A DNA stretch of 6,300 nt from JBBKWG01 sp037968835 (GCA_037968835.1 JBBKWG010000103.1:1-6300), one strand, 5' to 3'. Positions 1 through 6,153 are shown, counted from the first letter of the stretch. Notes: generated from the letters alone by a model not told the origin. Translations and numbers: made by a program.

Positions 1-403
1 CGCGTTGTGTGCAACCGTCTTGTTGTTGTGGATTTAGGCTCACGGTTGCTGATGAATGTCCGCGTGCTTCTCCCTCATCGGCGCCAAGGCAACAGCATTG
101 CCGTGCAAATCCACACATCAGCTTCAAGAAGCGACGGCGCGCGTCGGTGTCAACATCTCATGCCAAGTTGCAGCAATATCCCTAGTTTGTCCCCCTCGTT
201 TTAGCGTTTCAGAGTCCGCTGTGTAGATATGCCGTTACTCGCGAAACATTCTCATAAAGCCCGCAGGTTTCGAGCGAACGAGATGTTCCTGACCAAGGAT
301 CAACGCGACGTTCAACGCAAACTGCGGTATCAAAACAAACTCGCCGTTGTGGAGCATTGGTTGAGTGAACGTCGGTGCCACTCGGAACAGCGGCTTGACG
401 GCC
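1..403. other. region without an intact gene
   Basis: No frame here looks like a complete gene. The open stretches at 7-204 and 229-495 give low-complexity or unrecognisable proteins, and the second runs antisense into luxR. Apart from the possible transposase scrap at 283-327, I see no RNA gene, promoter or convincing terminator. This is the downstream side of the minus-strand luxR gene, and no hairpin followed by a T-run is visible after its stop codon. Confidence 0.5.
283..327 (+). pseudogene. possible remnant of a transposase/integrase N-terminus
   Basis: The plus-strand frame here reads MFLTKDQRDVQRKLR. From memory, this resembles the first residues of a helix-turn-helix/integrase-type transposase that is common in rhizobia and rhodobacteria. 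The resemblance stops at once: the following residues (YQNKLAVVEHW) do not continue with the expected helix-turn-helix, and the frame then runs antisense into the luxR gene. If real, this is a scrap of about 45 bp left by an old insertion or deletion. The identification rests on memory of the family and one short motif, so it is tentative. Confidence 0.28.
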
Positions 404-1030
404 TCAGATCAGTTTCGCCGCTATCGCCAGGGTCACGGCGTGCGTCGTGTTCCTGGCACCGAGCTTGTCCTTGGATTTCGACAGGCGGACTTTGACGGTT
501 GGCTCGGCCACACCAAGCCTCGCGGCGATTTCTTTTTGCGAGTGACCCTCTGCAACAAGCTTGAGCGTTTCCAGTTCTTCGATCGTCAAGCTGCTCTGGA
601 ACGTCGCAACCGCGAGGGCGCCAATGATTGCAGAGCATCGTGTCAATTCGTCATCGGCAAGCTCCCGGTCAGCTCTGGCCACAGACAGAAGCGAGCGCCG
701 CCCGCCGGCTGTCGTCGAAATGGTCGCGCCGAATTCAAGTCCGTGCGCCTTTGCCCGTTTGAAGACGGGTGTGGCGCGGGTGAGGGCGATTTCGGACCAG
801 CGGCAGGTTCCGGTCCTGGTCATGCCCCAGTACACCATGGGATCAATGAACATGTAGTTGTTGGTCTCGTATTCGCGTTGCCACCCTTCCGGATAGGTAC
901 TGTGGAAATATTCCGGTCCGCGCAGCGCCACGTTCAAACCGATCATGAAGCCCGCCGTCGAGATATAGGTCAGGACACTCAACTCGCTGTCGAACTGCTT
1001 GGGGAGAGCTTTGAAACTGTCAGAGCGCAT
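404..1030 (-). CDS. LuxR-family quorum-sensing transcriptional regulator
   Basis: This cytoplasmic regulator has an N-terminal acyl-homoserine-lactone-binding domain and a C-terminal DNA-binding domain. Numbered from the ATG at 1030, residues about 10-135 match the autoinducer-binding domain. The conserved signal-pocket residues are visible: W50 and Y54 (GWQREY), D63-P64 (IDPM) and W78 (CRWSE). Residues about 145-205 form the LuxR/GerE helix-turn-helix, with the typical core EIAARLGVAEPTVKVRL. The product is 208 aa, slightly short for the family (about 230-250). The frame stays open upstream to a TTG at 1114, but those 28 extra residues look unlike a LuxR start and cross the presumed control region, so ATG 1030 is preferred. 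It is divergent from the small gene and luxI-type synthase at 1118-1902, the classic layout of a regulator controlling its cognate signal synthase. The family is secure. The exact signal and regulon cannot be read from sequence. Confidence 0.92.
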   Translation of the reverse strand: MRSDSFKALPKQFDSELSVLTYISTAGFMIGLNVALRGPEYFHSTYPEGWQREYETNNYMFIDPMVYWGMTRTGTCRWSEIALTRATPVFKRAKAHGLEFGATISTTAGGRRSLLSVARADRELADDELTRCSAIIGALAVATFQSSLTIEELETLKLVAEGHSQKEIAARLGVAEPTVKVRLSKSKDKLGARNTTHAVTLAIAAKLI

Positions 1031-1063
1031 CGGACATATACTTTTCGGTAACCACATTCGGTA

Positions 1064-1087
1064 GGTTTTCAATATTTCCCTAAAACC
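1064..1087. promoter_or_regulatory. interrupted palindrome, candidate LuxR operator
   Basis: GGTTTT (1064-1069) and AAAACC (1082-1087) form perfect 6-bp inverted arms around a 12-bp AT-rich centre. The centre (1075.5) lies almost exactly midway between the luxR ATG (1030) and the small-gene ATG (1118). Dyad sites of about 18-24 bp in the luxR-luxI gap are the usual operators of LuxR proteins. This one does not match the classical lux-box consensus, so assigning it to the neighbouring regulator is inference from position and symmetry. Confidence 0.45.
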
Positions 1088-1117
1088 ATGATTGATACCT
1101 GTGGCAGAAAGCAAGAC

Positions 1118-1321
1118 ATGACAAACATTCCAACAGACAAAGACTTCGAACTGACGCGCGACATGGTCGACACGCTGGCCAGGTATTTCGACACCTTTGC
1201 GGAAGACGGCGTGGTGCGGATCGTCAAGGACGAGACCGGTCTGTGGTTGCAGTCTGCTGACCGACGCGCATACCTCGGCCGGGCCAGACCGCCCGCCCGC
1301 AAACGACGGAGGCTGAATTGA
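1118..1321 (+). CDS. small conserved-looking protein coupled to the AHL synthase
   Basis: This is a 67-residue protein of unknown function. Its middle (FELTRDMVDTLARYFDTFAE) looks like one amphipathic helix. It is followed by a short beta-like segment (GVVRIVKDETGLWLQ) and a very basic tail (RARPPARKRRR), which could bind nucleic acid or an acidic partner. There is no membrane segment or signal peptide. The frame opens at ATG 1088, but that codon abuts the 1064-1087 palindrome. ATG 1118 is preferred, although its ribosome site is weak. Its stop codon TGA (1319-1321) overlaps the TTG start of the synthase by four bases (TTGA), so the two genes are almost certainly cotranscribed and probably translationally coupled. 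A role in tuning signal production or LuxR activity is plausible from context only. I do not recognise the family. Confidence 0.7.
   Translation: MTNIPTDKDFELTRDMVDTLARYFDTFAEDGVVRIVKDETGLWLQSADRRAYLGRARPPARKRRRLN
1308..1312 (+). promoter_or_regulatory. strong ribosome-binding site that fixes the TTG start of the synthase
   Basis: GGAGG lies five bases before TTG 1318. No ATG or GTG suits the synthase here, and the family alignment requires the region right after this TTG. The site therefore decides the start. It lies inside the last codons of the upstream small gene, consistent with translational coupling. Confidence 0.8.
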
Positions 1322-1902
1322 CCCCGATTCTCGCCCACACCGACCTCACGATCGATCTCATCCGCTGCCCGCAGGAGCTCGACCGCTGGCATCTCGTCCA
1401 TGCTTACCTGCAGCTGCGCACCGACGTGTTCGTGGATCAGATGAGCTGGAACCTCCATGTCCACGAAGGTCTCGAGTTCGAGCAATACGACACATTCGCC
1501 GCCGTCTATGTCGTGGCACACAGGGCTGGCGCCGTTGTCGGTGGCGCGCGGCTGATCCGGACCGACCACAGGAATGGCGTCTATAGCTACATGATCCGCG
1601 ACGCGTCCGCCGGCATTCTGGAGGGACTTCCAGACGATCTCTGTCGCGAGCCCGCGCCAACTGATTCGGCGACATGGGAGCTGACCCGCTTCCTGGCCTT
1701 GCCTGACAGCGCGTCCGCGACAGCCATTCTGACGGCGGCGAACGCCTTCTTGGTGCGAGAGAGCGCGAAACGCTGCCTGTTTCTCGGGCCCCCAGCGTTC
1801 CTGCGGATGGCCAAGTCCATGGGGTTCACGCCGCGCGCGCTCGGTCCGATAAGTGGCAATCGCGATGGTCGGTTCCTGGCGTTCGAATGCCCGGTCCTGT
1901 GA
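1318..1902 (+). CDS. LuxI-family acyl-homoserine-lactone synthase
   Basis: The product is 194 aa, normal for LuxI enzymes. These make N-acyl-homoserine-lactone signals from S-adenosylmethionine and an acyl donor (acyl-ACP or acyl-CoA) in the cytoplasm. The conserved residues are present in order: R34 and F38 (LRTDVFVDQ), W44, E55 and D58 (EQYDTF, where many homologues have D-x-x-D), R78 (GGARLIRT), and E121 with R124 (WELTRF). The start is TTG 1318, supported by GGAGG five bases upstream and by a four-base overlap with the preceding small gene. It is divergent from the LuxR-type regulator, which probably senses its product. The acyl or aryl side chain cannot be predicted from these residues. 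Family assignment is very secure. Confidence 0.95.
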   Translation: MTPILAHTDLTIDLIRCPQELDRWHLVHAYLQLRTDVFVDQMSWNLHVHEGLEFEQYDTFAAVYVVAHRAGAVVGGARLIRTDHRNGVYSYMIRDASAGILEGLPDDLCREPAPTDSATWELTRFLALPDSASATAILTAANAFLVRESAKRCLFLGPPAFLRMAKSMGFTPRALGPISGNRDGRFLAFECPVL

Positions 1903-1953
1903 GCCCCGCGATGCGCCGCGCGTGTCGTCCGTTTTTGCCATCTGGTTTCTGCC

Positions 1954-2142
1954 ATGACGACTGAGCGCAAGGAAGCTCGCCCGGTGCGCGAGGGCTACAT
2001 CGTCTCTGCGACCGGAGACGAGACGGTCTGGCTCGAGCATCTCTGGAACACGGGAGAGACGACACGATCATGGCTTGTGGAGCCGGCCAGCGTCCGTGAC
2101 CTTAAAATTCTTATCCGCAGGATCGATCCGCCCGGCAAATAG
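1954..2142 (+). CDS. small hypothetical protein downstream of the AHL synthase
   Basis: This 62-residue frame starts with ATG 51 bp after the synthase stop codon, on the same strand. Codon use is like that of the synthase, with mostly G or C at third positions, which favours real coding. The protein is charged and soluble. It reads as a compact beta-rich fold (EGYIVSATGDETVWLEHLW, then SWLVEPASVRDLKILIRRI) with no signal peptide or membrane segment. No good ribosome site is visible before the ATG, so the start or the gene itself is less certain. It could be the third gene of the quorum-sensing operon. I do not recognise a family. Confidence 0.5.
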   Translation: MTTERKEARPVREGYIVSATGDETVWLEHLWNTGETTRSWLVEPASVRDLKILIRRIDPPGK

Positions 2143-2867
2143 GGGAACCACGCCGATCTGGCGAGCGACTCCGCATGGTCGCTATCCTCTATGGCAACTG
2201 CGCGGGTGGCGAACCCCACAATGTGCCTGCGTGACGGCTCGAAACCCTGTCCGTTTTCAGACAGAAACGTCGCAGGCCCCCGGCCCTAGTTCAGTGCCGC
2301 GCTGTAAGCCAGCCAGCCCACAATTGCCGTGCCTTCGCTGTCCGCCAGGAGTTCAAGCCCGTACCGCGCGCCTCTTGCAATTAAATCAAGTTCGAGGGCG
2401 TTGTTGTGGCCGTATGTTGAATGCCGGAAGCGCTCGGGGATGCTCACAGCCAAACAGTGCGTTTCCAAAAGCAAGTGTCGAAATTTAATATCTTTCACGA
2501 CCACGTGATCTATGTTGCGCGGGTGTCGAGGGACCGGATCAATTGTGTTGTCCAGAGTAAGCCGTTCCCGTTGCGATCTGGTTTCCACCCTCTCGGCACG
2601 CGAATAAGGGTCTTGTGACCAGATACGACGGGCTGTGTATTGGCCCGGTCAGTTTTGATGGCTCTGCCATCGTGTAACGAGTGTGAGTGTATCAATGGAA
2701 GTTTTCTTCCAGTATTTGCCCGTTTCGGGACCCTTCATGGTCGCTGGCGTAGCGCTAATCCTCAACAGCATCCTTGACGGTCGCAAGAAAACGGATGCGC
2801 GCGATCAGATTGACGTGCTGCCCGATCCGGACGGATACTCTTCCTATAAGTCGTGGGCATCACGCAA
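2143..2867. other. gene-poor stretch apart from the 2286-2588 frame
   Basis: Outside the tentative minus-strand frame at 2286-2588 I find no supported gene. Small perfect dyads occur, including CTGTC/GACAG (2247-2251 with 2260-2264), GATGGC/GCCATC (2657-2662 with 2666-2671) and TGGAAG/CTTCCA (2696-2701 with 2706-2711). None is followed by a T-run on the strand where a terminator would be useful. The plus-strand frame opening at 2683 or 2695 begins plausibly but soon becomes antisense to the 2868-3281 gene and looks non-coding. Confidence 0.5.
2286..2588 (-). CDS. hypothetical protein, unknown function
   Basis: This is a minus-strand frame of 100 codons from a GTG at 2588 to a TAG at 2286. 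It has no internal methionine. The second half (HNNALELDLIARGARYGLELL, followed by a hydrophobic AIVGWLAYSAALN end) reads like ordinary globular protein with balanced composition. The first 30 residues are polar and less convincing. A purine-rich GAGAGG lies directly before the GTG, too close for a good ribosome site. No competing plus-strand frame looks better. It may be a true small orphan gene or the surviving C-terminal part of a longer one. I do not recognise it. Confidence 0.38.
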   Translation of the reverse strand: METRSQRERLTLDNTIDPVPRHPRNIDHVVVKDIKFRHLLLETHCLAVSIPERFRHSTYGHNNALELDLIARGARYGLELLADSEGTAIVGWLAYSAALN

Positions 2868-3281
2868 TCACGCGCGCCGCGATAGTCGCATCTCGGTTTG
2901 GTCAGGAAAGAAATGCCTATTCGCAATCGGGCGGATATTTTGGGTCGGGTTGAGGGTCTGGCGTTCAGATATGCCTGCCACGGCCGCCGCGTCTTTTCTG
3001 GAAAGCGGAAAGTCGCCGCCGTCCTTTCGGTCCCGTGCCGCATTGACAGGTTCATTCGCCGTCAGTACCTCGCCCGTGCGCCTAATCGCGCGATTGCGAA
3101 TCATCCGGGCTTTTTGCACTGACTCCTCATCAGCGGCCTGCTTTGCGTGGCTGGCGAGAGAGGCGGCGCGGTCTGACCAATCCTTGCATTCGTCAATGTT
3201 TTTGCGTTGAGCAAGGGCGACCGTGGCCGACTGATAGGCCTCCGGCGGCGAAGCGTGCGCCACTATCGTTGGCGTGAGCAC
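2868..3281 (-). pseudogene. phage/plasmid-type hypothetical protein, probably truncated at the C-terminus
   Basis: The protein is 137 aa from a GTG at 3281 preceded by a purine-rich GGAAG. Residues about 20-75 (ALAQRKNIDECKDWSDRAA, then SHAKQAADEE and MIRNRAIRRTGEVL) resemble a helical protein common in alphaproteobacterial prophages and plasmids, usually of unknown function, in which a ...VKDW.DKAAA...YAKQA...RI..RA.RR.GE.L pattern recurs. The homology-like part goes on to SRKDAAAVAGISERQ (about residue 108), then degrades into PTQNIRPIANRHFFP and stops early. Relatives as I recall them run to about 200 residues and include a continuing VANVP-type segment. I therefore read this as a gene cut short by deletion or frameshift. 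Its orientation is divergent from the kinase gene. The family resemblance is from memory and unverified. Confidence 0.5.
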
Positions 3282-3466
3282 ATTTCTTCCCCAGCCCGTG
3301 GAGCATTCGGTTCTTCAGAATTGAATGATTTTCCTCTCGGACGTGACGTGAGCGCGTTTTCGGTTTTCGCCAGGAACTTCGGTTGCCACGGACATACGGC
3401 TCATGTGAGTGTTCGCACGCGATCGGCGTGGTATTGCGCGGCAAGGTCGCGATTGGGGGCATTGGC
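3282..3466. other. divergent intergenic gap
   Basis: This 185-bp gap separates the minus-strand truncated gene from the kinase start. It should hold the kinase promoter, but I cannot pick convincing -35 and -10 hexamers. In-frame kinase codons continue upstream to 3383 without family-like sequence. Confidence 0.4.
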
Positions 3467-4789
3467 ATGAAAACTCCGAAAGTGGTGCCCTGCCTTGGAC
3501 CGGCGCGGGGCGTCGGCGTGTTCTCATGGCCGTTGACCCCGGGGGGTGCCTCCATGACCTCGCCGCAATGTCGGAAAATCCTGGCCGCCGGAGTCACTGA
3601 TTGCCGTTCGTTCCGCAGGCTTTTGAACCCCGTCAGCGCCTCAGCCTTTCATGCGGCCCTGGAAAAGGGCGACCCGTTCGCGCTTGAACTGGAGCTCACG
3701 AACAAGCGCCTGGTGTCGATGACTGCCGATTTCGACGGAGCGACCGCGGGCCGCAGGTTGTCGGGGATGCTCGAAGACATTTCCAAGCGCCGCGCGGACA
3801 TCACCGATCTGATTGCCCGCGAGGAATTTTGCAGGGCGCTCGCCGAGAATTCGCCAGCGATGCTGTGGATGGGGGACCAGTTTGGAAAATGTGTCTTCCT
3901 CAATCAGGCTCAACGGGATTTCTGGGGCGTCGATCCGCAAGACCTGTCGACATTTGATTGGGGCTCGACCCTGCACCCGGAAGATATCGACAAGTTAGCG
4001 AAGCCGTTCCGTAAGGCCATGGAGGAACATATGCCGTTCTCGGTCGAAGCGCGTTACCGCCGCGCCGATGGCCAGCTTCGTTCGCTGAGATCCGAAGCGC
4101 GACCGCGATTTGATGACGCCGGTACCTTTCTGGGCATGACCGGAGTGAATTCCGATATAACGGATCAGCTGATCGCGGAAGAACACACCCGAATTCTGAT
4201 GGGCGAACTGAACCATCGCACCAAGAATGTTCTGACTGTGGTGCAAGCCGTCGCTCGTCAGACGTCTCGTCTTTCGGCGCCAGAGGATTTCCAGAGAATA
4301 TTCAGCGAACGTCTGAAAGGTATGGCCGCAAGCAATGACCTCCTCGTGAAGAACGATTGGCGCGGCGTTACCATGTCCGAGCTGGTCGGCGCGCAGCTGA
4401 CACACATAGAGGATTTCGTGGGGAGCAGGATTCACCTCGAAGGTCCGGAACTTCAGTTCTCCTCTGATGCTGCCCAGGTACTTGGCATGGCGTTCCACGA
4501 ATTGGCGACGAACAGCATCAAGTATGGTGCCCTTCGAACAGAAAAGGGTCGGATAGACCTGAGTTGGACCAAGGAACCCGGGACAGCGGGTTTCACATTG
4601 AGTTGGATTGAAAGCGGGATTGGGCCAGCCGACGGCCCAAAAACTCGACCGGTGGTCGAGGGTTTTGGACACAAGGTTATTGTCGACATGATATCATCGG
4701 CACTTGATGCAACTGTCGACATTCGCTTTGATCCGGACGGCTTCAAGTGGATTGTCACGGCCAGATCGGATTCGGCAATCATTGCTTGA
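3467..4789 (+). CDS. PAS-PAS HWE-family sensor histidine kinase
   Basis: The 440-aa product has no membrane segment, so it is probably a cytoplasmic sensor kinase that phosphorylates a response regulator not present in this window. From ATG 3467, residues about 14-108 form a first, degenerate PAS domain (GVGVFSWPLTP to EDISKRR). Residues about 121-233 form a complete PAS/PAC domain (LAENSPAMLWM, then HPEDIDK and SDITDQL). The phospho-acceptor is H250 in GELNHRTKNVLTVVQA. The N-box is HELATNSIKYGAL (H344, N349). W380-x-E382 in SWIES is the W-x-E signature that, with the acceptor histidine, names the HWE family. GFGHKVI (399-405) follows. The frame is open back to 3383, but ATG 3467 has GGGGG upstream and sits just before the first PAS. 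HWE kinases in alphaproteobacteria often serve light, redox or general stress signalling. The cue here is unknown. Confidence 0.93.
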   Translation: MKTPKVVPCLGPARGVGVFSWPLTPGGASMTSPQCRKILAAGVTDCRSFRRLLNPVSASAFHAALEKGDPFALELELTNKRLVSMTADFDGATAGRRLSGMLEDISKRRADITDLIAREEFCRALAENSPAMLWMGDQFGKCVFLNQAQRDFWGVDPQDLSTFDWGSTLHPEDIDKLAKPFRKAMEEHMPFSVEARYRRADGQLRSLRSEARPRFDDAGTFLGMTGVNSDITDQLIAEEHTRILMGELNHRTKNVLTVVQAVARQTSRLSAPEDFQRIFSERLKGMAASNDLLVKNDWRGVTMSELVGAQLTHIEDFVGSRIHLEGPELQFSSDAAQVLGMAFHELATNSIKYGALRTEKGRIDLSWTKEPGTAGFTLSWIESGIGPADGPKTRPVVEGFGHKVIVDMISSALDATVDIRFDPDGFKWIVTARSDSAIIA

Positions 4790-4862
4790 TTTTTGGCGTC
4801 GTGCGACAGCATTTGAGGTCCAAAACTACGACATGGTGTGATTGCGGCGGCCGCTCTCCGGT

Positions 4863-4878
4863 GGCGAACGAGGTCCGG
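4863..4878 (+). repeat. left subterminal inverted repeat (imperfect)
   Basis: GGCG, six bases, then GTCCGG. This pairs with the inverse arrangement at 6137-6153, where the gap is seven bases. Ten of about 16 positions match. Subterminal inverted repeats are a hallmark of the IS1111 subgroup, but the match is short enough that chance is not excluded. Confidence 0.35.
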
Positions 4879-4884
4879 TATACT
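4879..4884 (+). promoter_or_regulatory. -10 half of a predicted circle-junction promoter
   Basis: TATACT lies 34 bp before the transposase GTG, near the left end of the element. There is no good -35 hexamer 17 bp upstream in the inserted form. In the excised circle, the TTGACA at 6161-6166 would lie upstream of it. The two hexamers differ from the sigma-70 consensus at only one base in total, the fifth base of the -10 (C for A). Confidence 0.6.
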
Positions 4885-4905
4885 GGCCTCATGGATAACA
4901 GCCGT

Positions 4906-4912
4906 GAGGAGA
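4906..4912 (+). promoter_or_regulatory. ribosome-binding site of the transposase
   Basis: GAGGAGA ends six bases before GTG 4919. It fixes this GTG as the start and rules out the in-frame upstream ATG at 4838, which lies outside the probable element. Confidence 0.8.
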
Positions 4913-4918
4913 ACGACC

Positions 4919-5959
4919 GTGACGCATTATGCAGGATTAGACGTGTCTCTCAAAGAGATTTCGATCTGTGTTGTCGACAATGATGGGGAAGTAGTGGCAC
5001 GAGGTGCTGCACCAGCTGATCCGGCAGGTGTTGCCGGTTGGTTTAAGAACCGGTCTTTGGAACCCAAGAGGATCGTGCATGAAAGTGGCCAGCTTTCGAT
5101 TTGGCTACAGCGTGGAATGGTCCAGCTTGGCTTGCCTGCGATCTGCATCGACGCCCGAAAGGCCCACAAGAGCCTGTCTGCGCGATTGAACAAATCCGAC
5201 AGCGCCGATGCGGAAGGCCTCGCGCAACTGGCGCGCACCAACTGGTTCACGCCGGTTCACATCCGTAGCGAAGAGTCGGATCGGTTGCGCAGCCTCATCG
5301 GCGCACGTGAACGTCTGATCAGACTCCGCAAGGATCTGGAAGGCCATATCAGGGGCATGCTGAAAACCTTTGGTATTCGCATGATTGGCATTGGCCAGGG
5401 TCAACAAAGGCAAGGCTTCCGAGACCAGCTGGCCTTGGCTGGTGAGACCGATCCCGTGTTGCGTGCCATCGCAGACGGCTTCATTGCCGCTCACACCACG
5501 CTGTGCCAGGCAACTGCTGATATAGATCGCTCATTGAAAGCGAAGTCGAAAAGCCATCCAATCACACGCCGCCTGATGACAATCCCGGGCGTTGGTCCAA
5601 TCGTATCACTCAGCTTTGTCGCCTTGGTCGATGATCCAACCCGGTTCAGCAAAACTTCGGATGTAGGTGCGTTCCTAGGTCTGACGCCGCGCCGACATCA
5701 ATCCGGCGAAATGGATTGGTCAGGTCGCGTGTCAAAATGCGGTGATGCTGCAATGCGAGGGCTGCTGTTCGAGGCAGCATCCTGCGTCATCTCACAAGTC
5801 AAACGCTTCTCGGCGCTGAAGTCCTGGGCCGTTCGGTTGGCCGGGCGACGCGGGTTCCACAAAGCCGCAGTCGCCACCGCGCGCACGATCGCCGTGCTCA
5901 TGCGGACGCTCTGGAAAACCAAAACCGACTATCAATGGACACAGGAGGCCACTGCCTGA
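4919..5959 (+). CDS. IS110-family (IS1111-like) transposase
   Basis: This 346-aa recombinase excises and inserts the element under guide-RNA direction. The N-terminal RuvC-like domain (DEDD_Tnp_IS110) has its four acidic residues: D8 (AGLDVSL), E55 (VHESGQ), D94 and D97 (NKSDSADAEGLAQLA). A helical linker spans about residues 120-215. The C-terminal Transposase_20 domain begins at LMTIPGVGPIVSLSF and contains FLGLTPRRHQSGEMDWSGRV and SKCGDAAMR, the segment that carries the catalytic serine and conserved glycines. No key motif is missing and there is no frameshift, so the enzyme looks active. The GTG start is set by GAGGAGA six bases upstream. The inserted copy has no visible full promoter. 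Expression probably depends on readthrough from the kinase gene or on the promoter formed in the circular intermediate. Confidence 0.96.
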   Translation: MTHYAGLDVSLKEISICVVDNDGEVVARGAAPADPAGVAGWFKNRSLEPKRIVHESGQLSIWLQRGMVQLGLPAICIDARKAHKSLSARLNKSDSADAEGLAQLARTNWFTPVHIRSEESDRLRSLIGARERLIRLRKDLEGHIRGMLKTFGIRMIGIGQGQQRQGFRDQLALAGETDPVLRAIADGFIAAHTTLCQATADIDRSLKAKSKSHPITRRLMTIPGVGPIVSLSFVALVDDPTRFSKTSDVGAFLGLTPRRHQSGEMDWSGRVSKCGDAAMRGLLFEAASCVISQVKRFSALKSWAVRLAGRRGFHKAAVATARTIAVLMRTLWKTKTDYQWTQEATA

Positions 5960-6140
5960 ACCACATTCTCGCCGGACGGGCGGGAAGCGAAGTCCCGAAG
6001 GGACGGAGGTTGATCGATCTCGCAAAAACGGTTGGGACGTGGCTCTTACCACGCAACCCGCTAACGACATTGGAGACGATCCACCACCGAAAACCATCAT
6101 GAGGCGCATCACGCGACCTCGTAGAGAACCATGACCCCGG
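5960..6140 (+). ncRNA. candidate seekRNA/bridge RNA of the insertion sequence
   Basis: The 3' non-coding part of the element has no credible reading frame but contains several compact hairpins. GTCCC/GGGAC lies at 5992-5996 and 6000-6004. CGCC/GGCG lies at 5970-5973 and 5979-5982. A long bulged stem has outer arms GGTTG/CAACC (6030-6034 with 6054-6058) and inner arms CGTGG/CCACG (6038-6042 with 6049-6053). In IS1111-type elements the guide RNA that selects donor and target DNA is made from exactly this place. Identity is inferred from position and fold. RNA ends and guide loops are not determined. Confidence 0.5.
6030..6058 (+). other. bulged stem-loop in the IS 3' region
   Basis: GGTTG (6030-6034) pairs with CAACC (6054-6058), and CGTGG (6038-6042) pairs with CCACG (6049-6053). 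There is a 3-base bulge (6035-6037) on the 5' side and a 6-base loop CTCTTA (6043-6048). Ten perfect pairs in 29 nt make this the strongest local fold after the transposase. It has no trailing T-run, so it is not an intrinsic terminator. A structural stem of the guide RNA is the likelier reading. Confidence 0.6.
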
Positions 6141-6153
6141 ACGGACAACCGCC
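6137..6153 (-). repeat. right subterminal inverted repeat (imperfect)
   Basis: Read on the minus strand this is GGCG, seven bases, then GTCCGG, the partner of 4863-4878. On the minus strand TCATGG follows a few bases further in (6129-6134), and the left end also has TCATGG (4889-4894) after its GTCCGG, with different spacing. This supports a shared, diverged end structure. Confidence 0.35.

Noticed and set aside
27..115. Inverted repeat TGTGGATTT (27-35) / AAATCCACA (107-115)
   Set aside because: Nine perfect bases, but 71 bp apart, with no gene or second copy to give it meaning. Chance is a sufficient explanation.
365..1051. Long plus-strand open frame antisense to luxR (228 codons)
   Set aside because: It is a mirror of the GC-rich luxR gene. 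The protein is arginine- and glycine-rich with no recognisable domain, while the minus strand encodes a clear LuxR protein.
1031..1114. TTG 1114 as the luxR start
   Set aside because: It would extend LuxR by 28 residues of non-family sequence through the palindrome and repeats of the control region. ATG 1030 fits the family better.
1069..2040. Long minus-strand open frame (323 codons) across the AHL synthase
   Set aside because: It is antisense to an unambiguous LuxI enzyme and to the small coupled gene. Composition is typical of a high-GC shadow frame with no domain.
2657..2711. Two small hairpins (2657-2671 and 2696-2711) considered as terminators
   Set aside because: Neither is followed by a T-run on the strand that would need to terminate, and no supported gene ends just before them.
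2683..3210. Plus-strand frame with a hydrophobic start (MEVFFQYLPVSG...)
   Set aside because: The beginning could pass for a membrane segment, but most of the frame is antisense to the phage-type gene at 2868-3281, and the C-terminal half is serine/arginine-rich without a family.
3193..3597. Minus-strand frame over the kinase upstream region
   Set aside because: No protein-like pattern. It overlaps the PAS-coding start of the kinase on the other strand.
3995..4672. Long minus-strand frame antisense to the kinase (225 codons)
   Set aside because: It lies wholly within the conserved HWE kinase and shows no domain of its own.
4838..4918. Upstream ATG 4838 as the transposase start
   Set aside because: It lies at or outside the likely left end of the element, lacks a ribosome site and would add residues unlike any IS110 N-terminus. 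GTG 4919 has a strong site and begins right at the AGLDVS motif.
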